NCBI GenBank assembly: GCA_023053575.1
Contig: JAKZAP010000022.1
Coordinates: 18,042,489-18,106,488, forward strand
Reading direction: 5' to 3'
Source: Branchinecta lynchi
Taxonomy: Eukaryota > Arthropoda > Branchiopoda > Anostraca > Branchinectidae
DNA: 64,000 nt
Part shown: positions 45,916 to 55,990 of the stretch, one piece after another
Layout of the letters: each line of letters opens with the position of its first letter
Numbering within the stretch: the first letter of the stretch is position 1
Position numbers and translations under genes: made by a program
Notes under the pieces: model-generated
The model's database searches: none
Told to the model about the DNA's origin: nothing
The model's input: only the letters and a program-made list of their open reading frames with translations

Positions 45916-46672
45916 TAGCAACTTTATTAAAGTGGCGGATTACCGCCCTCAAAAACATGTAGCCTACTTTACTTTGATTTAGTACACAAAAACAGTTTGA
46001 AACCGTAAATAAAGCTCATTTCCGATCAAATTTTGTTAAAAACTGTGATGTAACTGGTAAGAAATATTTTGTTAAACTTTGTTGCAAATTCAGTAATTAC
46101 CAATTATTCGTATTTTACGCGTTGTGCAGTGGAAAAACACCTTTTCTTCAGCAATTACGAAACTTTTTTAAGCCGGGTTCTTGGCAACCCTGCCCACCTC
46201 CTGCCGTGGCGACGGCACCCGCCGATGTGTCACAGGAGCAAGTTTGAGGGGCTCCAATCGGCGGAACAAGAACAGATACATAATTCACTATAAAACTAAC
46301 GTATAATATAGGATCTGAATGCACTGTTATCGTTATTCTTTTTATTTGTATAGTATAATCTGTTTACCAAATAAGCACGCTAGTTGGCTCTGTGCCATGG
46401 GTTGTGCATATGTTCTTAATAAACCGATGAGTTCGCACAGCCGTTGAAATTGAACCAATAACTGTGACAGACACATGTTTTTTTTTTCTATCTAGGTAGA
46501 AAAGAAACAGGTATTCATCGCAAAGTTCATTTCTTCCTTCTGGCAGTCGCAATTTCATCCCCTTATTACCTGAGACTTTTTGCGAAACAAAGATCTTGTA
46601 TTAGGCCATCATCTTCTCAGGGAATAGGAGCTGGTACCCTTTGGTGTACGGAAGTCGTACGCGCCGGACTTT

Positions 46673-47165
46673 GATTTTGATTTTGAAATTTGGCATCCTG
46701 AGTTAAGTAAAGCTCCGGATGCCGAAATCGAACGACTGCAGAAGAGAGACTGCAGAATAATACTTGGTCACAACGAAAGCCTTCTAACCCTCAATATCGA
46801 AAATCTGTCTGAAAGAAGACTTAATCTTCTCTTGCGTTTTTGCCACCAAATTTTGAATTCTCAGCACCACAGGACCATCCTTCCGGACTTCGTTACGCCC
46901 TCTCATGGACCTAACACTGGACCTAACACGCGAAGCAAGGTTGACCCGAAACCCAAGCTTGTTCCCCCACCTACGAAATCTTCAGAAAGATACCTAAATT
47001 CATTGGATCCGTATTTCACTAAACATCTTAACTGTTCATGATTTATGTTCGTTTCTTATTTCTTGTTTGTTAGTTTGTGTTTTATTTGTATGTGTATGTG
47101 TAAGTGTTTATTTTTCTAATTCCTAGTGCTATTAGGCTTGAAATAAAATTGACTGACTGATTGAT
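46673..47165 (+). mobile_element. LINE 3' end: ORF2 C-terminus and (TTGA/CTGA)n tail
   Basis: The open frame 46673-47041 includes EIERLQKRDCRIILGHNESL and LSERRLNLLLRFCHQILNSQ, the usual C-terminal 'IE.LQKR..RII...L..RR..LL' pattern of LINE ORF2, and ends YFTKHLNCS, stop. The 3' UTR ends with an AATAAA-like signal and TTGACTGACTGATTGATTGA. Related to 5062-5492. Confidence 0.75.
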
Positions 47166-47489
47166 TGAAGAGCCTCACCGGAAACCGGGACTGGTCACAC
47201 GCTTTCTCTTCATTACCGTACAACTAAACGTCCAAGTGCTCCTTCTTCAAGTCTCGTAGCTTTCCTCTCACAATGGAGTGGACCAATACGAGTGGCTGGC
47301 TACGCCTCGACCTTCACTCAGCAATGTTAAGTTCAATGGGCAGATCAAACTACCCCAATCCCACTCTGTGACAACCTAGGAACAATACTTACCCCCTCGA
47401 TCAGCAGCTATTTGAACATTTTCCTCTTTGTGATATTTCAAAGCGTAATTTTTAGGCCAGTACATGCTCAGTTTACTAGCTTTGACACA

Positions 47490-47501
47490 AATAAAAGTGA
47501 T
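47490..47501. repeat. Left TSD of the PLE composite
   Basis: AATAAAAGTGAT, identical to 51474-51485. Confidence 0.7.
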
Positions 47502-47582
47502 AAATATTCTTTGAGCCCAAGCTGACTTTGAAACATTTATTCAAACAATGTTTACACGGATACGTCAGCTCTGATTTTTCAT

Positions 47583-47626
47583 CAGCGATATTTCGGCCCT
47601 TCTTGGCAAGGGTCCTCGTCAGGCTG
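47583..47626 (-). ncRNA. Hammerhead-ribozyme-like motif in the inverted pLTR
   Basis: Minus-strand sequence is identical to 51385-51428: CAGC, CUGACGA, stem II hairpin, GAAA, UAUC, GCUG. Confidence 0.65.
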
Positions 47627-47963
47627 TCAATCTTCTTGTTCAACTTCGGGGAAGGAAACAAACCTGTAACAAATAACTGAAGCTTCTACCGACTATAAAT
47701 ATCTTATTAAAGTAAATTATCTTCAAATACCAGTATAATGAAAAAACTAGTCCTGAGATTTAATTTTTGACAACGACGCTGTTTTTGCTGCATGATTGGG
47801 GCGATGACAGGAAAGGGTTTTTTCTGCATTTTGATCAACTTCGGTTTTTTCATTAATAAGGGGCTGAAAACTTAAATATTATTGTATTAATGACCTCGTT
47901 CTACGTTTCTATTATGAGTACTTGCCTGAATCTATTACTTTGAATAATCACTGCACGGAAAAA

Positions 47964-48794
47964 CTAGTGCTGAGATTTAATTTTTGACACGGCTGCTGTT
48001 TTTGCTGCACGATTGGGGCGACGGCAGGAAATATTTTTTTCTGCATTTTGATCGACTTCGGTTTTGTTGTTAATAAGGGACTGAGGCTTAAATTTTCTTC
48101 CCTTAATAACCCCGTTCCACGTTTCCGGTAAAGAGTACTCGCCTGTATCTCGGTTAATGCCTGTTTGGTTTTTCTTTATCTCAACGGCTTCTCGAATGGT
48201 TTGATGGAGTCCGGTGCACGTTGCAAGAATTTGGGCTTTTTCAAAATGTACTGAATGGGATGGGTTTTCGAAAATATGTTCTGCAAGTGCAGATTTGAAA
48301 GTATAGTTATGACGGTGTCCGTTGGAGAGCGCGTGGTCAATTTCTTGCTCATGCTCTGCAAGTCGTTTTCCGAAAGTTCTCTCTGTCCTTCCTACGTAAC
48401 GCTTTCCGCAATCACAAGGTATTGAATAAATGCCTCTTTGGTACTGATTTGGGACTTTATCTTTTCCGGAGTTTAGGTAAGACAGCAAAGTATTTTGGGT
48501 TCTGTGAAAGACTTGGATGTTGTATTTTTTCAAACTTTTGGACAATTTTTCGGTTACTCCGCGGACGTACGGAAGGTAAACGCGGGCATTTTTTTCTTCT
48601 ACCTCACCATTACTAGTAGAACTTACAGGATCTTTGGGGGATGAATGCAGCTTCAGTCGTCTTCTGATGATCTGTTCAACCAGTTGAATGGGGTATTTGT
48701 TTCCAAACAGGACGTCCCGAATGTGGCAAAGTTCGTCATCTAGGAGATTTTTGTCGCAAATTTTGATGGCTCGGTCGACTAGTGAGATAACTAC
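47964..48794 (-). pseudogene. Truncated inverted copy of the PLE ORF (GIY-YIG end)
   Basis: The minus-strand frame is open from the junction at 48794 and encodes the C-terminal part of the PLE protein. The 193 residues from LSKSLKKYNIQVF to the end are identical to the plus-strand copy. It contains the complete GIY-YIG domain (GIYSIPCDCGKRYVGRTERT..R..EHE) but no RT. It has no start of its own and is best read as part of the pLTR-like repeat. Confidence 0.85.
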
Positions 48795-48995
48795 TCAGAT
48801 AAAGTTACTCCGCGGACGTACGGAAGGTAAACGCGGGCATTTTTTTCTTCTACCTCACCATTACTAGTAGAACTATATTCTCGACTTCAAAACAAAAACT
48901 ACAGTAAAACCCAGATTTACAGTCCGAAAGTTCTCCCTGGACCTTCCGTACTAAATTTTAGCTCCAAAACTTTATCTCCAACACAAATTAATGCA

Positions 48996-51047
48996 TTGTC
49001 CCATGGATGTAAATTCAACATCGCGCCCCGTGAACCACCAGTAGAAGAATTTGTAGCAAGTTTTGAGACAGGTCTTTTCCATGAAGATGCAAAAGTAGAT
49101 GATTTTGAAAAAGCAAGAGTAGATGCAGCCCACTTGCTACAGTCCCGAATCAACATCCCTCCAGAACCGAACCTCCCGAAAGAAGAATTGCAAGCCCTGA
49201 AGAGCCTAAGGAAAGACGGATCTCTTATCACCACAAAAGCTGACAAAGGTAACGCCATTGTAGTCCTTGACCAGAACGAGTACGACACGAAAATTCGAAA
49301 CCTCCTAGCAGACAAAGATGTCTACACCCCAATACCAAGTGATCCAACCCCATCCATTGACAAAAAAGTAAGAAACCTCGTAGAAAGTCTCCCTATTTCA
49401 AAATCCCAGAAACAGTTCCTAAAAGTAACCGGGCCGGTAGCACCGCATTTCTATGGAGTAGTTAAAGTGCACAAAACAGGTAGACCCCTTCGCCCAATAG
49501 TAGCAAACGTTCGAGCCCCAACTAAAAAATTAGACAGATTTCTGGCTTCGTTAATAAGGCCACTCCTAGATTCAGGGCCGCATTACATCAAAAATTCCAT
49601 TGATTTTGTCCAAGAGTTAAGAAAATACCCTGTCACCCAAGAAACGCAAAAAGCAAGCATTGATGCTGTATCTTTGTTCACCAGTCTCAGGAAAGATTTC
49701 ACCCTAGATGCCCTAAAAGAAGCACTAGAAAACTATCCCGAACTGTCAGACAAAACCCCCCTAACTGTAAGCCAAATACTAGATTGTTTTAAACTTGTTT
49801 GGGAATCAACATATTTCATCTACATGGGGCAATTCTACTGGCAGCATGAAGGAGCAGCGATGGGGAGCTCTATTTCGCAGGGACTCGCCGAATTAACGCT
49901 AAGGAAAATTGAAGAAATCGCTTTCAGTATCGCGCCGATGGTTCCAAGTTTCTACAAACGTTATGTTGATGATGGTTTCACAGCATGGGAAGGCCAAAAA
50001 ACAGACATTGTGAGTTTCGTTGACACTTTAAACTCAATTCAACCGACTATCCAGTTCACGATTGAATTTGAAAATGATGCACAGAAGCTGCCGTACCTAG
50101 ATGTTTTGATTGCTAACAGTGAAGGAAGTTTTGTCTGCTCAGTCTACAGAAAACCCACCCACAACGATCGATACCTTCCATATGATTCTTACCAGCCAGA
50201 ATATGTGAAACGCGGAGTAGTTATCTCACTAGTCGACCGAGCCATCAAAATTTGCGACAAAAATCTCCTAGATGACGAACTTTGCCACATTCGGGACGTC
50301 CTGTTTGGAAACAAATACCCCATTCAACTGGTTGAACAGATCATCAGAAGACGACTGAAGCTGCATTCATCCCCCAAAGATCCTGTAAGTTCTACTAGTA
50401 ATGGTGAGGTAGAAGAAAAAAATGCCCGCGTTTACCTTCCGTACGTCCGCGGAGTAACCGAAAAATTGTCCAAAAGTTTGAAAAAATACAACATCCAAGT
50501 CTTTCACAGAACCCAAAATACTTTGCTGTCTTACCTAAACTCCGGAAAAGATAAAGTCCCAAATCAGTACCAAAGAGGCATTTATTCAATACCTTGTGAT
50601 TGCGGAAAGCGTTACGTAGGAAGGACAGAGAGAACTTTCGGAAAACGACTTGCAGAGCATGAGCAAGAAATTGACCACGCGCTCTCCAACGGACACCGTC
50701 ATAACTATACTTTCAAATCTGCACTTGCAGAACATATTTTCGAAAACCCATCCCATTCAGTACATTTTGAAAAAGCCCAAATTCTTGCAACGTGCACCGG
50801 ACTCCATCAAACCATTCGAGAAGCCGTTGAGATAAAGAAAAACCAAACAGGCATTAACCGAGATACAGGCGAGTACTCTTTACCGGAAACGTGGAACGGG
50901 GTTATTAAGGGAAGAAAATTTAAGCCTCAGTCCCTTATTAACAACAAAACCGAAGTCGATCAAAATGCAGAAAAAAATATTTCCTGCCGTCGCCCCAATC
51001 GTGCAGCAAAAACAGCAGCCGTGTCAAAAATTAAATCTCAGCACTAG
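48996..51047 (+). CDS. PLE reverse transcriptase with GIY-YIG endonuclease
   Basis: Reverse transcriptase and endonuclease for retrotransposition. Visible in order: LITTKADKGNAIVVLD (about residue 77), a PLE hallmark; KVHKTGRPLRPIVAN (about 157); motif A ASIDAVSLFTS (about 219); motif B GAAMGSSISQGLAEL (about 289); motif C YVDD (about 322); LPYLDVLI (about 365); then the GIY-YIG domain GIYSIPCDCGKRYVGRT (about 528), R and EHE (about 552), with the distal glutamate region EAVEIKK (about 610). All RT and nuclease signatures look intact. The frame stays open upstream of the TTG at 48996 to at least 48861 (KTLSPTQINALSHGCKFN), without ATG. The N-terminus was therefore lost at the junction with the inverted piece, or translation starts unconventionally. 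Full PLE proteins are longer, so I read it as slightly 5'-truncated. Confidence 0.92.
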   Translation: MSHGCKFNIAPREPPVEEFVASFETGLFHEDAKVDDFEKARVDAAHLLQSRINIPPEPNLPKEELQALKSLRKDGSLITTKADKGNAIVVLDQNEYDTKIRNLLADKDVYTPIPSDPTPSIDKKVRNLVESLPISKSQKQFLKVTGPVAPHFYGVVKVHKTGRPLRPIVANVRAPTKKLDRFLASLIRPLLDSGPHYIKNSIDFVQELRKYPVTQETQKASIDAVSLFTSLRKDFTLDALKEALENYPELSDKTPLTVSQILDCFKLVWESTYFIYMGQFYWQHEGAAMGSSISQGLAELTLRKIEEIAFSIAPMVPSFYKRYVDDGFTAWEGQKTDIVSFVDTLNSIQPTIQFTIEFENDAQKLPYLDVLIANSEGSFVCSVYRKPTHNDRYLPYDSYQPEYVKRGVVISLVDRAIKICDKNLLDDELCHIRDVLFGNKYPIQLVEQIIRRRLKLHSSPKDPVSSTSNGEVEEKNARVYLPYVRGVTEKLSKSLKKYNIQVFHRTQNTLLSYLNSGKDKVPNQYQRGIYSIPCDCGKRYVGRTERTFGKRLAEHEQEIDHALSNGHRHNYTFKSALAEHIFENPSHSVHFEKAQILATCTGLHQTIREAVEIKKNQTGINRDTGEYSLPETWNGVIKGRKFKPQSLINNKTEVDQNAEKNISCRRPNRAAKTAAVSKIKSQH

Positions 51048-51074
51048 TTTTTCCGTGCAGTGATTATTCAAAGT

Positions 51075-51275
51075 AATAGATTCAGGCAAGTACTCATAAT
51101 AGAAACGTAGAACGAGGTCATTAATACAATAATATTTAAGTTTTCAGCCCCTTATTAATGAAAAAACCGAAGTTGATCAAAATGCAGAAAAAACCCTTTC
51201 CTGTCATCGCCCCAATCATGCAGCAAAAACAGCGTCGTTGTCAAAAATTAAATCTCAGGACTAGTTTTTTCATTA
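51075..51275 (+). repeat. Decayed duplicate of the PLE ORF 3' end
   Basis: This stretch repeats 50870-51070 in direct orientation (ccccttattaa, accgaagttgatcaaaatgc, ccccaatcatgcagcaaaaa, aaaattaaatctcag), but with stops. It is present in both the direct and inverted copies, so the duplication preceded insertion. Confidence 0.8.
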
Positions 51276-51384
51276 TACTGGTATTTGAAGATAATTTACT
51301 TTAATAAGATATTTATAGTCGGTAGAAGCTTCAGTTATTTGTTACAGGTTTGTTTCCTTCCCCGAAGTTGAACAAGAAGATTGA

Positions 51385-51428
51385 CAGCCTGACGAGGACC
51401 CTTGCCAAGAAGGGCCGAAATATCGCTG
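51385..51428 (+). ncRNA. Hammerhead-ribozyme-like motif of the PLE
   Basis: CAGC (51385-51388), CUGACGA (51389-51395), stem II of seven pairs with one bulged A and a GCCAAG loop, GAAA (51417-51420), UAUC, GCUG (51425-51428). The conserved core is complete, G10.1-C11.1 closes stem II, stem I is a perfect CAGC/GCUG, and stem III is the palindrome AUAU, as in minimal dimer-type PLE hammerheads. Predicted cleavage is after C51424. Confidence 0.7.
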
Positions 51429-51473
51429 ATGAAAAATCAGAGCTGACGTATCCGTGTAAACATTGTTTGAATA

Positions 51474-51485
51474 AATAAAAGTGAT
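51474..51485. repeat. Right TSD of the PLE composite
   Basis: AATAAAAGTGAT, identical to 47490-47501. Confidence 0.7.
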
Positions 51486-52356
51486 GTTTATTATAATACT
51501 TAGTAGGTCTTAGTTCTGTGCATAAATCAGCTTGTATAATTCAGATTTGAATAGATTATTTGTTTTTGAATGATTTTTGTACCTATGCTATTTTTTATAA
51601 GCTTATTGCATATTCTGGTACATTCTATAACGCAAGCTAATCAAGCTTCACAACACTCTTCCACAAAGAAAAACTTTGAATAGGCACTTTAAGCCATGGA
51701 ACGTCTGATGAAACACTAAAACAATCAGGTAAACAGCATCTGCGGCTTGACTTTGGTGATGTCTCAAATATATCCTTTTATATCAAGCATTGCTGGGAGT
51801 TTTTGAATTTCCTGCCACGATATCCCAGCTCCTAAGATTTGGATCGCCGAAATGCCAGAGAGGTAAAGACAAGGGACAACAAGAAAACGGCCGATTTTCG
51901 TAGTGCCTTCTAAAGGAAGTCGGAAATGTTTATTTGTGAAGCATTTAATACAAAGTAAAGCATTAGAAGTGTCCACTGTGCTTTAAGAACAATTATCAAA
52001 ACACTAAAATGTGCTACTTAACGTTATTTACACTAAATTATATTCAAATTTAGTTTCATTAAATTTCACATATTACTAATCCAATTTCTCCGCTCCATAT
52101 TTATTTTCCCTTATACTTTAGAGCCCATATTATTTTACATTTCAATCATAGCAGCAAAACAGTGGACTTTTCACTCAGGTGCTCGTTCAATCATTTTCTC
52201 CAGCAAATGAGGAGCAACCTAGTACACCACATCGACTAGCTTGCAAGTCCTCAAACCCTCGCCATCTTTATCTATGCATACTATACCGTCTCATAAACAA
52301 GCCTAATCCTTTTCCATATCAAGGAACATGGCAACTTTTCTTTTGTTTCATTTCAG

Positions 52357-52470
52357 GAAGGGCTGTCGTGCTGTCGCTTCTTAAACCTTTTCTATTGCCC
52401 ATCTGTGGATACCACCTCCCCTCCAAATAATGAGCGGGGAGGGCACCGGAAAGGATTTCCCAAGCCATCT
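52357..52470 (+). CDS. Candidate internal exon, unknown protein
   Basis: A strong acceptor (TTTTGTTTCATTTCAG, ending 52356) and a donor (CATCT|GTAAGG at 52471) frame 114 nt, exactly 38 codons. One frame reads through (EGLSCCRFLNLFYCPSVDTT.., ending GFPKPS). The block is GC-richer than its flanks. The minus strand is also open here for 114 residues (52319-52663), so strand and reality are uncertain. Confidence 0.25.
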
Positions 52471-52722
52471 GTAAGGAGATGAAAAGGAGGAATATTCCAC
52501 TGCTTGCCCGGAAAGACAATGGAGGAGATTTCGTCTTAACTCCAAGTAGAAAAGACCAAGAGACTGCACGGAGTATAATAGGGGATAGCAATAGCGGAGC
52601 ACAATACTCGTCAAACAACAACATACCGTGAACAGTGATATCCAATTGTTCTTTCATCATCAAACTAATAAAATCTTAAAAAACGAAAATATTATAAAAA
52701 ATTGCAAGACCAAATATTTTGA

Positions 52723-52942
52723 TGGGATCCCAAACACTGAATATTTACTTTTGGATCTTTACCTTTCTTAAAAATAATAGTTACTCTTTAAAGCATAACT
52801 CTTACTAGAAATGATCTTTATGGGTCAGAAAAAACGTCCCAATATCTCATTCCTGTCGAGAGTTATCGTGCAGACGGACGGACAGACAACTTTTGCGATG
52901 TCATAGGTACCACTCCACTTACGTTTAAGAATCCCAAAAACG
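52723..52942 (-). mobile_element. Internally deleted GGGATCCC element
   Basis: GATGGGATCCCAAAC at one end and 'cttacgtttaagaatcccaaaaa' at the other. Only the outer CTGTCGAGAGTTATCGTGC region remains and no internal array. Confidence 0.65.
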
Positions 52943-53001
52943 GACCAATCAATAACTAACGCAAGGACTGTCAGACTAAAACCCAACTTCCATGATCGAA
53001 A
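52849..53001. repeat. Left copy of a ~155-bp direct duplication
   Basis: Matches 53706-53862 with few differences, including the GGGATCCC-element end and the unrelated flank 'aacgcaaggactgtcagacta'. The pair encloses the FLYWCH-bearing element. Confidence 0.75.
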
Positions 53002-53009
53002 GGCTACCT

Positions 53010-53700
53010 ATCCACGAGACAAGTCTATCACGAGACAAGAATTTCTAGACAAATCTTCGCGAGACAAGTCAGTCATTTGGTAGTTTTTCACAAGACAAAT
53101 TACCAGGAGACAAATTATCACGAGGCAAGCCTTGCTCAAGACAAATTTCCGTGAGACAAATCCGGCATAAAGACATTCTATAAATTTCAGCGACTGAATT
53201 TTGTTTGCTCTACACACACACACAAAACTAAACTAAAACACAAAGTAGGAAATTAAACTTAAACAGATCAAATGCCGGAGAACCGGGATCGAACTTTTTC
53301 GTTGACAATCGTTGCGGGGTTACATATGTGGTTGTGGTCAGCCGTGGAAGTTAAGAGTAAACTTGCCATTACATTCTTTCCCTCGTAACCTACTGGACAG
53401 CCTTTGTCAGAGCATCTGTAGTAGCTGCTTTCTGGTGTATGGACTGCAGTCCCTCCTTTTGCAGTTTTTACCATGTCTAACAGAATTTGGGTTGACATTC
53501 TGATTCCAAAATCAAAACTGACGACTATTCTAAAATGCACCCTCTGCTATATGTACGGCAGCTCACTGTAAGTTCATTGTCTTAATCCTACTTTTCTTAA
53601 CCCGGGTTGTCTCGTGGAAGGATTTTGTAATGAATAATTGCCTCTCGAAGATTTGTCTAATGCTCTGATTGCCTCGTGCGGATCTGCCTAGTGACACTTG
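53010..53700 (-). mobile_element. Transposon-like unit with inverted 'cgagacaa' arrays and a zinc-finger ORF
   Basis: The left side (53010-53165) holds about ten imperfect CACGAGACAAATT units. The right side (53605-53700) holds the inverse (GTCTCGTG, TGCCTCTCGAAGATTTGTCT). Between them is the FLYWCH-like ORF. Tandem subterminal repeats in inverted ends plus a FLYWCH/WRKY-type finger suggest a Mutator-like element, but this is an inference. Confidence 0.5.
53268..53540 (-). pseudogene. FLYWCH/WRKY-GCM-type zinc finger fragment
   Basis: The 90-residue frame contains SSYYRCSDKGCPVGYEGKNV and TADHNHICNP. The spacing C-x4-C followed by H-x-H is the FLYWCH/WRKY-GCM1 zinc-finger pattern found in Mutator-like transposases and in some host proteins. 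A DNA-binding role is inferred from the family. No DDE transposase core accompanies it, so it looks like a fragment inside an element with inverted terminal arrays. An intact frame could also mean a captured or host-derived finger. Confidence 0.55.
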
Positions 53701-53705
53701 TCAAA

Positions 53706-53960
53706 TATTCCTGTCGAGAGTTAACGTACTGACAGACTGACGGACAGACAACTTTTGCGATGTCATAGGTACCACTCCACTTACGTTTGGGAATCCCAAA
53801 AACGGATCAATCAATAAATAACGCAAGGACTGTCAGACTAAAATCCAGCTTCCGTGATCGAAATGGCCAAAGGTTTCGATGGGATTCCAAAATTTCATAT
53901 TTACCGGACCTAGATAATCAGGTCTTGTAGATTTCCCGTCTTTTTCAACCTGTAAACATG
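53706..53960 (-). mobile_element. Internally deleted GGGATCCC element, second copy
   Basis: 'gtcgagagttaacgtactgac' through 'cttacgtttgggaatcccaaaaa' duplicates 52849-52942. The other end appears at 53880-53900 as 'tttcgatgggattccaaaa'. The first 157 bp are the right copy of the direct duplication. Confidence 0.6.
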
Positions 53961-54272
53961 TTGTTTTTCTCTAACTCGGATTATCCAGACTAGGGGCAGA
54001 TTACGAACGGAATAGAAAATTTCCAAAAATCATAAGCTATTTCGATCAAGCATGTTAGGCCGTCTATTCCCCCTCCCCTCCAGTCTTCCATGCAGAACAC
54101 TGGCAACAAGTTTTCTCCATATCCTGCTAATTCTTCTGCCCAATTTTTAGGTAGTTTCATCGCATCATTTATTTCTGGTCATATCTTTTAAGTGCATTAG
54201 TTAATTTGTTTCGTTTTTATGTATTTGGTAAATATTTTTTTCCTCTTCTTGCTTTAAGCTATTTGGAAATAT

Positions 54273-55374
54273 CAATTAATCAATCAATCTATTTATTACC
54301 CGTCAAAAACAATGGAGGGCGTGTAGCCCTAGTGACGGAGTACAAAAAAAGGAAAAAAAAACAACAACAACAAGAAATACAATGCGCGTAGGAAAACTTT
54401 ACACTAAACACAGCACAAACATAATTACAGATTACACGAAAAGGGAAGACCACTGGTGGTTCAGTTTACTTGCGGAAGGTTTGAAATCTTCCGCTTTTGA
54501 ATGTCAGCATTAATAGAATGAAAGAAACTGTACATTTCAAATAGTAAAGTAGAGGTATTGTGAACTTCCCCTGACAATCATTAGTCATCAGAAAAAATAA
54601 AAACCAAACCAGGTATCTTTGCTATAAAATACTTGCTAAAACATTATTTTTTATTCCTTTTAAGACATTTTGCTGATGGGTCATCTGGTAGTGACTCAAC
54701 TGCCACCTGGTTTTTCTTTCACAACGTACTTTGCCAGAAGGAACAAACCTTCAGCTAATACATTAGAGATTGCACCCTACCCAAAGAAAATGAGTTTTGC
54801 TACACCATCATCATTAGAGCTTAAAAAAAAATATGTATAACAATAGGAGGTATAGGACTTTTCTACTTTACCAATAATGTTAGCAGGCAGAACCAGATGG
54901 AATTTCTGCGCCAATAAAGAATTACTGGGCCAAGGGGACAAATGCAGCAGATACTTGGCAAACTTAAAATAGATCCTGTGAACATTTTTCTTATTAGAAG
55001 CAGAAAAAAATTGCCAAATGGGGGACATAGCAAGAAGATGGGGCACAGTTAGACTGTTGTAAAGTTTAGAAAGATGAAACCGACTAAGATGTGTGATATT
55101 AGAAGCAAGTGAAGCATAAGCGATCCGTATCTTTTTAACTAGGTTTTGAATAGCAAGCTTGATTGTTTCTTTAATGGTTTTTCCGATGGGCATACCAAGG
55201 TAAACACGACTGTCAGAAAGCGGAATAGATGTTTCGCAAAGTTCAAGTCGCTTGTTTGGATTACCCTTAAGATTGAAAGCAATTGCTACCGTTTTGTCAA
55301 CATTAAAACTCAGTCCGATCTGCTGATATTCATGTTTTAGTTTCGGAAGCGTACTCTCACTTCCCCAAAAAGTG
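54273..55374 (-). mobile_element. LINE 3' half with ORF2 C-terminus, (GATT)n tail
   Basis: The coding part (55374 down to 54777) is open without ATG: EYQQIGLSFNVDKTVAIAFN (just after RT motif C), then PLSDSRVYLGMPIG, NITHLSRFHLSKLYNSLTVP and YFKFAKYLLHLSPWPSNSLL. The catalytic RT motifs are upstream of the truncation. The 3' UTR (shared with 24155-24780) includes 'gggctacacgccctccattg' and ends in GATTGATTGATT-type units. Same clade as 20560-20880 and 56290-57370. Confidence 0.8.
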
Positions 55375-55555
55375 GGACTGAGTGAAAAGTGTTCACTGAG
55401 TAACTAATTAGTATCTGATCACCTATTCACTTTAAGGTTAAGCCCAACACTCACGGGACTTCATTAACTGATCTGAGTTTGTATTTAAAGTCAAAGTGTA
55501 ATTTGTTTTATTCGTCAATCGTTTGGTGTCTCTACACCAGTGCAGATGTCTCCTT

Positions 55556-55990
55556 TCAATTCAATTCATTTTAATGTGAACATTCTTTAAGCAAAACAAC
55601 AAACAGAACGCTCCCAAGAAGGGAACAACCGTGTCTTGTGCGGGAGTGCACAGCTTTTAATCACCAATTACAAACGATGACACACATTTCTCGTCTTAAC
55701 CTTCTCATTTCTTTACCCCCCCTGCCCAACCCAACCCTCATTCACTAATAATAAAAATGAAATATTCACCTTAAATAAAATCCCAAATAAATATTACATA
55801 TTTATTTAATTATCCAAAAAATTATTTTTAAATCTATTTTTAAACAAAAACTTGTTCTACGACTCCCTGATTCTCTCCGGAAGATGATTCCGTACCTTCA
55901 AACCGAGTTCCGTACAGTCTGTAAAGAAACTGTACATATCAACCGAACCTGGTCCTGTCTATATCCATATTATATGATAACTGGAAAAAA
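55556..55990 (-). mobile_element. LINE 3' end, degenerate, minus strand
   Basis: On the minus strand LGLKVRNHLPERIRES is followed by a stop, matching the C-terminal 'K.WN.LP..IR' pattern, and the unit ends in AATGAATTGAATTGAAAGG. Confidence 0.5.

Larger units (their letters stand above)
47502..51473 (+). mobile_element. Penelope-like element with inverted partial copy
   Basis: Order: a 36-bp extension (47502-47537); an inverted copy (47538-48794) of the element's own 3' part (50216-51473); a 12-bp filler; a second short inverted piece (48807-48874, copy of 50391-50458); then the main plus-strand copy from about 48875. The whole is bounded by a 12-bp TSD. Inverted pseudo-LTR arrangements and a 30-40 bp terminal extension are known PLE features. 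The inverted and direct copies encode identical peptides, so the insertion is young. Confidence 0.85.

Noticed and set aside
48422..48616. 64-residue frame opposite the inverted PLE copy (same at 50395-50589)
   Set aside because: Antisense shadow of the GIY-YIG coding frame in both copies.
53262..53300. GTTCGATCCC on the minus strand, like a tRNA B box
   Set aside because: No A box or foldable tRNA. The bases are part of the zinc-finger frame.
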